A stretch of 64,000 nt of DNA from Arthrobacter sp. 18067 (GTDB lineage Bacteria > Actinomycetota > Actinomycetes > Actinomycetales > Micrococcaceae). The number at the start of each line of letters is the position of its first letter. The first letter of the stretch is position 1. The DNA lies in assembly GCF_902706295.1 (NCBI RefSeq), contig NZ_CACSJJ010000025.1:1-64000 (forward strand), in the 5' to 3' direction. The translations under genes were made by a program, and so were the position numbers. Of this stretch, positions 41,208-49,316 are shown piece after piece. The notes under the pieces are model-generated. The model did not search any database. It was not told where the DNA came from and saw only the letters and a list, made by a program, of their open reading frames with translations.

Positions 41208-41505
41208 AAGCGGACTTGCGGGCGGCGCGGCGGGCGGAGCGCTCCACGGCCTTGCGGGACAGAGCACCGTGGCCGGCCATGAGCCGCGGGACCACAACGT
41301 AAACGGCAGCCGGAACCACCAGCGCCGTCAGCAGGAGTGCCCGCAGGACGGGGTGCCACGGCTCCATGACCGGGCCGAGCAGCAGCATGCCCAGGGACAC
41401 AAGCGGGAAGATCGCCAACCAGGTGATGAGCGCCCGGGTGTGCACGGACGGCATATGCGGGCGAGTTGCAGGAGTAGTTGTTTCGGGGGTGGCTTGGGCA
41501 GTCAT
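41206..41505 (-). CDS. Small two-helix membrane protein
   Basis: The ATG at 41505, preceded by GGAG at six bases, gives 99 residues; an upstream in-frame ATG at 41517 is less likely. After a Thr/Pro-rich start, two hydrophobic segments follow (ALITWLAIFPLVSLGMLLLG and ALLLTALVVPAAVYVVVPRL), then a basic tail RSARRAARKSA. No family recognised. It diverges from a TetR gene across TAGTTG-type repeats and is the likely target of that regulator. Confidence 0.75.
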   Translation of the reverse strand: MTAQATPETTTPATRPHMPSVHTRALITWLAIFPLVSLGMLLLGPVMEPWHPVLRALLLTALVVPAAVYVVVPRLMAGHGALSRKAVERSARRAARKSA

Positions 41506-41522
41506 GGCATTCTCCAACCAGA

Positions 41523-41598
41523 TAGTTGCAATTGGCTTGGATTCACCATAACCGCGACGGCAAACAATTACAACTACTTAGTTGGAAACTGGTAATAT
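41523..41598. promoter_or_regulatory. TetR operator and divergent promoter region
   Basis: TAGTTGCAATTG (41523-41534) and CAATTACAACTA (41565-41576) form an inverted pair matching at 11 of 12 bases, and CAACTA-CT-TAGTTG (41571-41584) is a perfect dyad of the same TAGTTG half site. TAATAT (41593-41598) looks like a -10 box that ends six bases before the TetR ATG, suggesting a leaderless message. A TetR dimer on these sites would repress both genes. Confidence 0.7.
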
Positions 41599-41604
41599 GA
41601 CCCT

Positions 41605-42213
41605 ATGGCGTGGGACACAGAGCGAACAAAGGGACTGCTGCTCGAGGCAGCAACGTCGGAGTTTTGCGCGCGTGGACTGGCCGGCGCCCGCATCGACCGC
41701 ATCGCAGCTGAGGCAGGCGTAAACAAAGAGCGGATCTACCAGTACTTTGGCAATAAGAACGCACTCTTCGACGCCGTGATCGTTGCCGCGCTGAGCACCC
41801 TTATGGACGAAGTTCCCATTGAAGGCAGCGGGCCCGAAGCCATGGCCGATTACGCCGGACGCCTCTTCGACCACCACCAGAAGGACGCAACGGCACCACG
41901 CCTCCTCTTCTGGGAGGGCCTGGAACGGGGCACAGACGTTGTGGGCCTGCCCAAGCGGATGGCCAACTGCGCCTCGAAGGTCAACAGCACCATCGCCGCC
42001 CTGCCCGGCATCTCCAGGGAAGACGCCGGAGACCTGCTCATCACGATCGTGAGCCTCTGCGACGCCGCACCAGTGCTGCCAGCACTCGACGGACTGATGG
42101 CCGGCGACAGGCCCGGCCGGACCGAAAGGCGACGTGCCGCCGTCGTACGCACCGTTCACCTGGCCGCCGCAGCGCTGGCCGCCGAAGCCAACGCTCCAGC
42201 GACCAGCGCCTAG
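41605..42213 (+). CDS. TetR-family transcriptional regulator
   Basis: A 202-residue regulator with a helix-turn-helix near residues 24-46 (AGARIDRIAAEAGVNKERIYQYFGNK). The C-terminal domain has a motif DLLITIVSLCDAAPVLPAL of one TetR subgroup. It diverges from the two-helix membrane-protein gene, which is probably its target together with itself. It converges on the M60 peptidase gene with three bases between the stops. Confidence 0.88.
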   Translation: MAWDTERTKGLLLEAATSEFCARGLAGARIDRIAAEAGVNKERIYQYFGNKNALFDAVIVAALSTLMDEVPIEGSGPEAMADYAGRLFDHHQKDATAPRLLFWEGLERGTDVVGLPKRMANCASKVNSTIAALPGISREDAGDLLITIVSLCDAAPVLPALDGLMAGDRPGRTERRRAAVVRTVHLAAAALAAEANAPATSA

Positions 42214-42216
42214 CAG

Positions 42217-43713
42217 CTACAGCGTCCCGGCCTCCTCGAACTGCGAGCGCGCCGCCAGGGACTTCTGCGCCTGGATTTGCTTGGCCAACATGAGCTGCGC
42301 TTCGTCGCGGATCAGCGTTGGATCGCTCGACGGCGGCACGAGCCCTGCCGCTGCGATCTGGGCACGCGCGTCATCATCCACCGCGAAGCCCCATTTGAGG
42401 AAGAAGTCGCTCAAGTCGTCCTTGGCGGCTTTGCTCGCCCACACCACAAAGTTGCGCAGCCTGTAGACCTCGTCCCAGTAATCACCCTTCGGCGGGCGCT
42501 GCTCCCGGACGATCTTGTGCAGCGTGGGCCAGAAGTTCTTGAAGCCCAAGCGCAGCTGCTCGAACATGACCAGACGCTCCATGCCGTCGAACGTGGTCCC
42601 ATACACCACCCCTTCGCTGCCGATCATGGGCACGGCAGACTCCCAAGGCGTCAGACCCGTGGTGGCGTCCGGGACGTGCAGCCGTGGTTGCTGGCCGTAC
42701 TTCTTGGCGAAGCTGGCATTCACGGCGAGCGAGTAGATATTCACCGTGACCTCTGTCAGTGACGTTGGCTTGTAGGTCACCTGCTGGTGCTGGTGACCCA
42801 GCTCGTGATAGATCCCCCAGCCCCGCATGCGCAGGCCCTCCACCGTCAGGAGGCGGTCCTGGATGGGCGGCGGAAAGGAAGTGTGCCCATGCGTTGCGTA
42901 GGCGCCAACGTTGGCAATCGCCGAGGGATACCCCACCAGGTGATACGGGTGCGCTTGGCGGGCATGGAATGGACTGGAGCCGTCGTAGCCGCTGGTCACG
43001 TCCTCGATGGAGATCAGGTCCTCGAATGTGAACATCAAATCTGAGTGGTTCTCGGAGCGATACCGCAGGGCAGACGCGCGCTCCACAGTGACTGTGGCAT
43101 GTGCACTGACGAATTCCACAAACGGGGTTGGGCGCTCATCGAGCTGGCGCTGGAACTCAAGCTCGCTTGTCCGGCCATAGACGAAGTACGGCATCGGTTG
43201 GGCAGCGGTGTCGAGCGTGGCATTGACGTAGCCGCTGTTGCCGATCACCTTGTAATAGATCACTCCGCCCCCGGCATCAGTGATCACGTTCTTTCCCCGC
43301 TTGAGTGGGTACTCACGGGACTTCTTGAACTCAGGGCGGGCATCGGCGTCGGGCGCCCCAATCACCAGAACGGCATCCGGCGCGGTCATCGCCTTGACGG
43401 ACACGATCAACGACGCATTTGCCGGCAGGTAAAACCCCGTGGATTGAAGGTTGGTGGTACACAAGGAGATCTGCAGCCTGTCCTCCTCTGAGCCATGTGA
43501 ATCCGGCATCGCCGTGACGATTTGGCTGCGCGACTGGCTGGTTCGGGTATCAGCCACAGCCGGACCGGCAGCCCACGGCGCCATCAGGCCGCCGGCAACC
43601 ACCGCCATGGCGCCCAAGGCACCACGCCTGCTGATGGCATGACGCCCCAGGGACGCTATCCCGGCATTATCGGCGTCGTGGGAAACGGGGACGGGGCTAT
43701 GGCTTTCAGTCAT
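42217..43713 (-). CDS. Secreted M60-family (enhancin-like) metallopeptidase
   Basis: A 498-residue protein with a Tat-type signal (SRRGALGAMAVVAGGLMAPWA, ending near residue 54) and a gluzincin active site HELGH at 303-307 within GIYHELGHQHQQ; Glu321 in LTEVTVNIYS is a likely zinc ligand. M60 peptidases cut glycoproteins such as mucins. The N-terminal beta domain (LPANASLIVSVKAMTAP) matches M60 architecture. No carbohydrate-binding module is evident. Two LacI-type boxes upstream suggest sugar-dependent control. Confidence 0.85.
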   Translation of the reverse strand: MTESHSPVPVSHDADNAGIASLGRHAISRRGALGAMAVVAGGLMAPWAAGPAVADTRTSQSRSQIVTAMPDSHGSEEDRLQISLCTTNLQSTGFYLPANASLIVSVKAMTAPDAVLVIGAPDADARPEFKKSREYPLKRGKNVITDAGGGVIYYKVIGNSGYVNATLDTAAQPMPYFVYGRTSELEFQRQLDERPTPFVEFVSAHATVTVERASALRYRSENHSDLMFTFEDLISIEDVTSGYDGSSPFHARQAHPYHLVGYPSAIANVGAYATHGHTSFPPPIQDRLLTVEGLRMRGWGIYHELGHQHQQVTYKPTSLTEVTVNIYSLAVNASFAKKYGQQPRLHVPDATTGLTPWESAVPMIGSEGVVYGTTFDGMERLVMFEQLRLGFKNFWPTLHKIVREQRPPKGDYWDEVYRLRNFVVWASKAAKDDLSDFFLKWGFAVDDDARAQIAAAGLVPPSSDPTLIRDEAQLMLAKQIQAQKSLAARSQFEEAGTL

Positions 43714-43765
43714 GGATCATCCTTTTGTCCGGGCCAATCACTATGACCGGCCTCACGGGTTAAAA

Positions 43766-43855
43766 TGAAAGCGCTTACTATTGATTAAGGCAAGAGTTTC
43801 TTTGAAATAGAAGACTTTGATCCATATCTTCTCCTAAAGTAGAAAGCGTTTACTA
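43766..43855. promoter_or_regulatory. Pair of LacI/cre-like operators upstream of the M60 gene
   Basis: TGAAAGCGCTTACTA (43766-43780) and AGAAAGCGTTTACTA (43841-43855) share 13 of 15 positions and resemble cre-like LacI/GalR operators. They are 75 bp apart, about seven helical turns, which suits a DNA loop. No LacI gene lies nearby, so a distant regulator would control the peptidase and/or the divergent phosphatase gene. Confidence 0.65.
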
Positions 43856-43936
43856 CTGTCCTCCACCACTATGTGACAGATTCGACACAGAAAATGACTT
43901 TCCTGTGGAGTGGCCCCCTAGCCAAGAAGGGGTGCC

Positions 43937-44515
43937 ATGAATCATGCTTGCTGCATGTACTCAACGACGAGCCCATACCGCATCATCACGGTCTGCACTG
44001 GAAACATCTGCCGCTCGCCCATGGCAGCGCTCATGCTCACCGAAGCCTTCGAAGCGGAAGGGCTTGGCGAACTTGTCATCGTGGACTCTGCGGGCACCAC
44101 CGGGTACGAGGTCGGGCATCCCATCGATCCCCGCGCAGCCCGGGTCCTCACAGCCCAGCACATCGCTTCCGAGGACCACGTAGCCCGAAAATGGCGCCGG
44201 GAATGGTTCAGTGAGCGCCACCTGATTCTTGCGCTCGACGTAGACCATTTCGGCTGGCTTCAGGAAGGTGCACCCGATCCGGAATCACTGGGGAAAGTCC
44301 GGATGCTGCGCAGCTTCGATCCCCACATGGCAGGGCGCAGCTCCCTGGACCTGGGCATCGAGGACCCTTGGTATGGCGGCCACACTGACTTCGACAACAC
44401 CTGGACACTCGTCAAGGCGTCCATCCCCGGAATCGTGCAGTATGTCAAGACAGCGATCGCTGCTGCTGATGACGCCCAAGCCCACGAGCCCCAGCAGGTA
44501 ACCTCTATGTCATGA
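43937..44515 (+). CDS. Low-molecular-weight protein-tyrosine-phosphatase-like protein
   Basis: A 192-residue phosphatase. The P-loop CTGNICRSP supplies the nucleophilic Cys and Arg near residues 20-26, and the general acid Asp is in IEDPWYGG. It is preceded by AAGGGG. The stop overlaps the kinase-PabB gene (ATGA). Members dephosphorylate Tyr-phosphorylated proteins or small molecules; the target here is unknown. The N-terminus before the P-loop is slightly long (MNHACCMYSTT). Confidence 0.85.
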   Translation: MNHACCMYSTTSPYRIITVCTGNICRSPMAALMLTEAFEAEGLGELVIVDSAGTTGYEVGHPIDPRAARVLTAQHIASEDHVARKWRREWFSERHLILALDVDHFGWLQEGAPDPESLGKVRMLRSFDPHMAGRSSLDLGIEDPWYGGHTDFDNTWTLVKASIPGIVQYVKTAIAAADDAQAHEPQQVTSMS

Positions 44516-46548
44516 CCCCTGCACCCGTGATCATCGCTGTTGACGGCAGGTCCGGCGCAGGAAAAACCACACTTGCCGTTGAACTGGCGGCCCGGCTAAG
44601 GCAGCACCACAAGGTTTCACTTTTCCATCTGGAGGACATCTACCCCGGCTGGAACGGCCTCCGCACGGGCATAGAACGTTACGTCGCCACAGTCCTGACG
44701 CCGCTGAGTACGGGCCAAGCCGCCGAGTGGACCAGCTGGGACTGGGAACGGCATTACGACGGCGGGCTGAACGTCACGCTGCCCGCCGAGATCGTGATTG
44801 TTGAAGGCGTTGGAGCTGCGGCAGCCGCTGCCCGTTCCATGCTGGACGCCGTGGTGTGGGTCGAATCCCCCGGTGGCGATCGCCGTCGTCGTGCGTTGGC
44901 GCGGGACGGAAGCACCTACGAACCGTACTGGGACGGCTGGGCCGCCCAGGAGGATGAATGGCTTGAATCGGATTCCGTGGCGGACGCCGCCGATATCCGC
45001 GTGCAAAACCTTGCCGACGGAAGCGCACCGGATAACGTACTGCAGGCCCTCATGTACCTGGCGCCGCTCGCGGCGATCCTCTCGCCGGAACTCAGTGGCC
45101 GCCGCGGACTGCAGCTGCGCTCCGAGCGCCTGGACGTGATGCCCGATGCTGCGCAGCTTTTCCAGTCGCTTTATGGCCGCTCCACGAACGCAGTATGGCT
45201 GGACTCGTCAAACGCCTCGGCGGTGGCCGGCAGGTCCCAGGCTGCTGCCCGCAGCCGCTTCAGCATCCTGGCGGACGACGGCGGCACCTACGGTCAGTCG
45301 GTCCTTCACCGCGCCGGGGCCACCGAAGTGACCGCCGGATCCGCCACCGTCACCACCTCCGGACCGTTTTTCCGCTGGCTCGACTCCGTATGGGGTCGCC
45401 GCGCCGTCCGCGCACCCCGCGGATACGACGGCCAGTTCACGCTGGGCTGGCTGGGATACCTGGGCTACGAACTCAAACGGGAAACCGGCGGCAACGACGT
45501 CACCTCCGACACCCCGGACGCAGCCCTGCTTTTCGCCGGCCGCGCCGTGGTGCTGGACCATCGGGAACAGACTGCCTGGCTGCTCGCCTTGGAAGCGCCC
45601 GACGCCGATGAGTGGTTGCGCGAGGCCCGCACCGCCGTCGGGGCCACTGCGGTCCCCACTGCCACGGCCACCGCCAATGGAACCGCTCCCTCTGGACTCG
45701 AGTTTGTCAGCCGCGACTCCGCCACGGACTACAAACGCAAGATCGCAGACTCCCAGCACGAAATCAGCGAAGGCAATTCCTACGAGGTCTGCCTGACCAC
45801 CACCCTTGAAGCCCCAGCCGGGGACCTGGATCCGTGGAGCAGTTACCTGAATCTTCGACGCCGGAACCCGGCACCGTTCGCAAGTTACCTTCGGTTCGGC
45901 GAACTGGTGGTCGCGAGCACGTCGCCCGAACGTTTCCTTCGCATCCTGTCCGATGGCGGCATGCGCGCCGAGCCAATCAAGGGCACCCGACGCCGTTCCC
46001 CGGACGCGGCTGAAGACGCCGCCCTGCGGCACGAGTTGGAGGCTTCGCCGAAGGACCGCGCCGAGAACATCATGATCGTGGACCTGCTGCGCAACGACCT
46101 GAGCCATTTCGCAATACCAGGTTCCGTGACGGTCAGCCGCCTGTGCGCCATTGAAAGCTACGCCACTGTCCATCAAATGGTCAGCACCATCGACGCGCAC
46201 CTGAAGCCGGGCGCACCACGCGCCGAAGCCCTGGCCGCAGCCTTTCCGGCCGGCTCCATGACGGGTGCGCCGAAGATCAGCACCATGGACATCCTGGACC
46301 AGCTGGAGGCGGGGCCGCGGGGCATCTACTCGGGTGCCATTGGGTACTTCTCACTGAACGCTGCCACGGACCTCGCCGTTGTCATCCGCACTTTGGTGGT
46401 GAACCCCGACGGCGACGGCGGGCGAACGCTGTCCCTCGGGGTGGGCGGGGCCATCACCGCGGATTCCGTGGCGGATGACGAATACGACGAGATCCGCACC
46501 AAGGCGTTCGGTGTTCTGTCAACGTTGGGCGCCGACTTCCCGGGCTAA
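44512..46548 (+). CDS. pabB: P-loop kinase-like domain fused to aminodeoxychorismate synthase component I (PabB)
   Basis: A 678-residue fusion. Residues 1-185 form a uridine-kinase-like P-loop domain with Walker A GRSGAGKT at 12-19 and the Walker-B-like region EIVIVEGVGA. From about residue 210 a chorismate-binding PabB domain follows, with EPIKGTRRRSP, RAENIMIVDLLRNDLS and GSMTGAPKISTMDILDQLE. PabB converts chorismate with ammonia to aminodeoxychorismate on the way to 4-aminobenzoate. The N-terminal domain is not part of normal PabB. The gene is coupled to the phosphatase gene, and pabC lies downstream beyond the cls gene. Confidence 0.9.
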   Translation: MTPAPVIIAVDGRSGAGKTTLAVELAARLRQHHKVSLFHLEDIYPGWNGLRTGIERYVATVLTPLSTGQAAEWTSWDWERHYDGGLNVTLPAEIVIVEGVGAAAAAARSMLDAVVWVESPGGDRRRRALARDGSTYEPYWDGWAAQEDEWLESDSVADAADIRVQNLADGSAPDNVLQALMYLAPLAAILSPELSGRRGLQLRSERLDVMPDAAQLFQSLYGRSTNAVWLDSSNASAVAGRSQAAARSRFSILADDGGTYGQSVLHRAGATEVTAGSATVTTSGPFFRWLDSVWGRRAVRAPRGYDGQFTLGWLGYLGYELKRETGGNDVTSDTPDAALLFAGRAVVLDHREQTAWLLALEAPDADEWLREARTAVGATAVPTATATANGTAPSGLEFVSRDSATDYKRKIADSQHEISEGNSYEVCLTTTLEAPAGDLDPWSSYLNLRRRNPAPFASYLRFGELVVASTSPERFLRILSDGGMRAEPIKGTRRRSPDAAEDAALRHELEASPKDRAENIMIVDLLRNDLSHFAIPGSVTVSRLCAIESYATVHQMVSTIDAHLKPGAPRAEALAAAFPAGSMTGAPKISTMDILDQLEAGPRGIYSGAIGYFSLNAATDLAVVIRTLVVNPDGDGGRTLSLGVGGAITADSVADDEYDEIRTKAFGVLSTLGADFPG

Positions 46549-46561
46549 GTCCCCGGTCAGA

Positions 46562-48049
46562 CTACTGGAGCGTCGCCGTCAATCTGGCCACGTTATCCAC
46601 ATACTTGGCCAACGGTGGTCTGTGCATCCAGTCATCCAACATAAGCTCACGGGACACCTCGCGATACGTGGATTCCACGGCCCGCATGAGGTCCACGGTT
46701 TCGGCGCCGAGGAGCATCACCGAGACCTCCATGTTCAGGGAGAAGGAGCGCATGTCCATGTTGCTGGAACCGAGAACTGCCACTTCATCGTCGATGGTGA
46801 AGTGCTTGGCGTGGAGGACGTACGGCGCCCGGTACAGGTAGATACGGACACCGGCATCAAGCAGGGCTTCGTAGTAGGAGCGTTGGGCATGGTGGACCAG
46901 GAACTGGTCGCCCTTTTCGGAGACGAAGAGTTCCACGTCCACTCCACGCTGCGCCGCGGTGGTGATGGCGTAGAGCAGGGAGTCGTCCGGGACGAAGTAG
47001 GGGCTGCAAATGGAGATGCGGTGCTGCGCCGAGTAGATCAGGGTGTTGAACAAGCGCAGGTTGTTTTCGGTGGCGAACCCTGGGCCGCTGGGCACTACCT
47101 GGGCGGTGACACGGCCGGGAGCCGGCTGGGTTGGCAGTCGCAGCTGGTCCTCAAGGGACTCGTCCGTTTCGCTGAGCCAGTCCGTTGCGAACACGACGTT
47201 GAGCGTGGCCACGATCGGGCCCTCGAGCCGGGACATGAGCTCCACCCATTTGCGGCCCACCTTGTGGTGCTTGGGGTTGTTGTAGGAGGGCTCGATCAGA
47301 TTCTGCGAGCCGGTGAACGCAACTTCGCCGTCGATCACCATGATCTTGCGGTGGTTCCTGAGATCGGGCCGCCGCCATTGACCGTGGATGGGCAGCAGCG
47401 GCAGCATCCGCTTCCACTGGATCTTTCCTGCCTTGAGCCGCCGGATCAGGCGCCGGTAACCTTTGACGCGCAAAGTTCCGATGTGGTCGAAGAGCAGCCT
47501 GACGGTGACACCGCGGTCAGCCGCGTTCTCCAGCTCGGTGAGCAGTTCGTCCGTCACGGAATCGCTGCTCATGATGTAGAACTCGGCATTGACGTAGCTC
47601 TTGGCGCCCTTAACTGCCTGGGCCATGGCCTTGATGGACTCTTCGTAGCCCGGTATCAACTCAACTTTGTTGCCGTCAACCATGGGCAACGATCCGAGCC
47701 GATGGTTCAGCTCCCCCGCCGACTTCACCCATTCCGGCCCGGAGTAGACGCTCACGGGATCAGCCAGATCGGAGGTGACGGCCCGCACGCGGCGGTTGAC
47801 TTCCTCCTGCTGCTCACGCCTGCGCCGGGACAGCTTGAAATTGCCAAAGAGCAGGAACAGGACGAACCCGACAGATGGGATGAGGAACACAGCCAGGAGC
47901 CAGGCCATGGCGGTGGTGGGACGGCGGTTGCCGGGAATGATGCCCAGCAACACGATGCGCATGATGACTTCCGCAATGGCCCACACGCCAAGCAACCAGG
48001 TCCACTCCTGGCCAAACGGAAAAGGAAAGAGCACCCGACAAACCCCCAC
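46562..48049 (-). CDS. cls: Cardiolipin synthase (HKD family)
   Basis: A 495-residue phospholipase-D superfamily enzyme that joins phosphatidylglycerols to cardiolipin. Two membrane helices occupy about residues 17-36 and 47-68 (WLLAVFLIPSVGFVLFLLFG); the two HKD motifs are at His233 (NHRKIMVIDGEVAFTGSQN) and His413 (HAKHFTIDDEVAVLGSSN). The start is uncertain: GTG at 48049 or GTG at 48034, the second having a GGGGG upstream. It converges on the PabB fusion gene with 13 bases between the stops. Confidence 0.92.
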   Translation of the reverse strand: MGVCRVLFPFPFGQEWTWLLGVWAIAEVIMRIVLLGIIPGNRRPTTAMAWLLAVFLIPSVGFVLFLLFGNFKLSRRRREQQEEVNRRVRAVTSDLADPVSVYSGPEWVKSAGELNHRLGSLPMVDGNKVELIPGYEESIKAMAQAVKGAKSYVNAEFYIMSSDSVTDELLTELENAADRGVTVRLLFDHIGTLRVKGYRRLIRRLKAGKIQWKRMLPLLPIHGQWRRPDLRNHRKIMVIDGEVAFTGSQNLIEPSYNNPKHHKVGRKWVELMSRLEGPIVATLNVVFATDWLSETDESLEDQLRLPTQPAPGRVTAQVVPSGPGFATENNLRLFNTLIYSAQHRISICSPYFVPDDSLLYAITTAAQRGVDVELFVSEKGDQFLVHHAQRSYYEALLDAGVRIYLYRAPYVLHAKHFTIDDEVAVLGSSNMDMRSFSLNMEVSVMLLGAETVDLMRAVESTYREVSRELMLDDWMHRPPLAKYVDNVARLTATLQ

Positions 48050-48121
48050 AGTTCATGAACGACAGTGACCACAGCCTATCCGGCAAAGTCCCCTTCACTG
48101 GGTCAGCACTAAGCTGGGAGC

Positions 48122-49063
48122 ATGACTTCACCTGCCCCGACGGTCCTTGTTTTCCTGGACCCGGCCTTCGAAAACGGACGCATCGCCGATTCCAGCCAGC
48201 CCCAGCTCATGGCAACGGACTTGGGTGCCACCCGCGGAGACGGCGTCTTCGAGTCGCTCCTTGCCGTCCAAGGCCGGCCCCGCAAAGTCCAGGCGCACCT
48301 GAACCGGCTGGGCAGTTCTGCGGCAGCCTTGGACTTGGCGGTCCCCGAGCAGGACGTGTGGCGCAAGGCGATCGAGACCGCCATCAACGAATTCCGCGAC
48401 ATCCACCCCGCGCCCACGCCGGAAGAGGACGAGGTTGTCGTCAAGTTGATCGTTACCCGCGGCGTTGAAGGTGCCGCCAGTCCCACATGTTGGGTACAGG
48501 CTTCGCCCTCGCCCGCGGGCAGTCGCCGGCAGCGCGAGACGGGCATCGACGTCGTACTTTTGGACCGTGGCTTCGATACCGAAGCCGGCGAGCGCGCGCC
48601 ATGGCTGCTCCTTGGCGCCAAGACACTCTCCTACGCGGTCAATATGGCGGCGCTGCGCTACGCGCACAAACAGGGCGCCGACGACGCGATCTTCACATCC
48701 ACTGATGGGCGCGTCCTTGAAGGCCCGACGTCCACAGTGCTGCTGGCGCATCTTGAAACGGTCGACGACGGCGAGGGTTCCGTCAGGACTATTCGCCGCC
48801 TGATCACGCCGCAACATGACAGCGGCATTCTCCCTGGCACCTCGCAAGGTGCGCTCTTTGCCGCCGCGAAGGCTGCGGGCTGGGAGCTTGGCTACGGACC
48901 TCTGGTACCGCAGGACCTCTTCGATGCTGATGCTGTGTGGCTCATCTCGAGCATCCGCCTGATCGCACCCGTGAACCACATCAACGGCAAGGAAATCGGC
49001 ACTCCCGCGGTGCGGAAGCAGCTCACCGCCGAACTCAATGAGCTCTTCGCGGGCATCGAATAG
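48122..49063 (+). CDS. pabC: Aminodeoxychorismate lyase (PabC), branched-chain-transaminase fold
   Basis: A 313-residue PLP fold-IV enzyme that turns aminodeoxychorismate into 4-aminobenzoate and pyruvate. It has TRGDGVFESLLAVQGRP, the PLP lysine in LLGAKTLSYAVNMAALRYA, and GRVLEGPTSTVLL. It completes the PabB step encoded upstream. It reads away from cls, so it probably has its own promoter; the 72-base gap holds nothing I recognise. Confidence 0.9.
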   Translation: MTSPAPTVLVFLDPAFENGRIADSSQPQLMATDLGATRGDGVFESLLAVQGRPRKVQAHLNRLGSSAAALDLAVPEQDVWRKAIETAINEFRDIHPAPTPEEDEVVVKLIVTRGVEGAASPTCWVQASPSPAGSRRQRETGIDVVLLDRGFDTEAGERAPWLLLGAKTLSYAVNMAALRYAHKQGADDAIFTSTDGRVLEGPTSTVLLAHLETVDDGEGSVRTIRRLITPQHDSGILPGTSQGALFAAAKAAGWELGYGPLVPQDLFDADAVWLISSIRLIAPVNHINGKEIGTPAVRKQLTAELNELFAGIE

Positions 49064-49316
49064 GCACACTGCTCCGCTGGCATCCGCCGACGGAGCCCCG
49101 CATGGAACCTAGCAGGTAACAAGTAGAGTAATCGCTCGCATGACTCAATGATTAGGAACTCTTAGCCTGAGCCGCGGGCAATTTGCGCGTCCGATCGCGT
49201 TCCTTATCCTCCTTGAAATGGTCATTAGTCATGTGATGAATCTTGTTCTCGTGTTAGTTGGATCACGTCCGGCTAGTACTACTTCAGACTTTGCTGGCTA
49301 ACTTCCCGGAGGGAAT
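49064..49316 (+). other. 253-base leader upstream of the amino-acid permease gene
   Basis: This region is AT-richer than the flanking genes. It contains a weak dyad ATTAGTCATGTGATGAAT around 49223-49240 and a strong GGAGGG ribosome-binding site directly before the permease ATG. I recognise no riboswitch, hairpin terminator or operator of a known family, and no gene. Confidence 0.5.
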
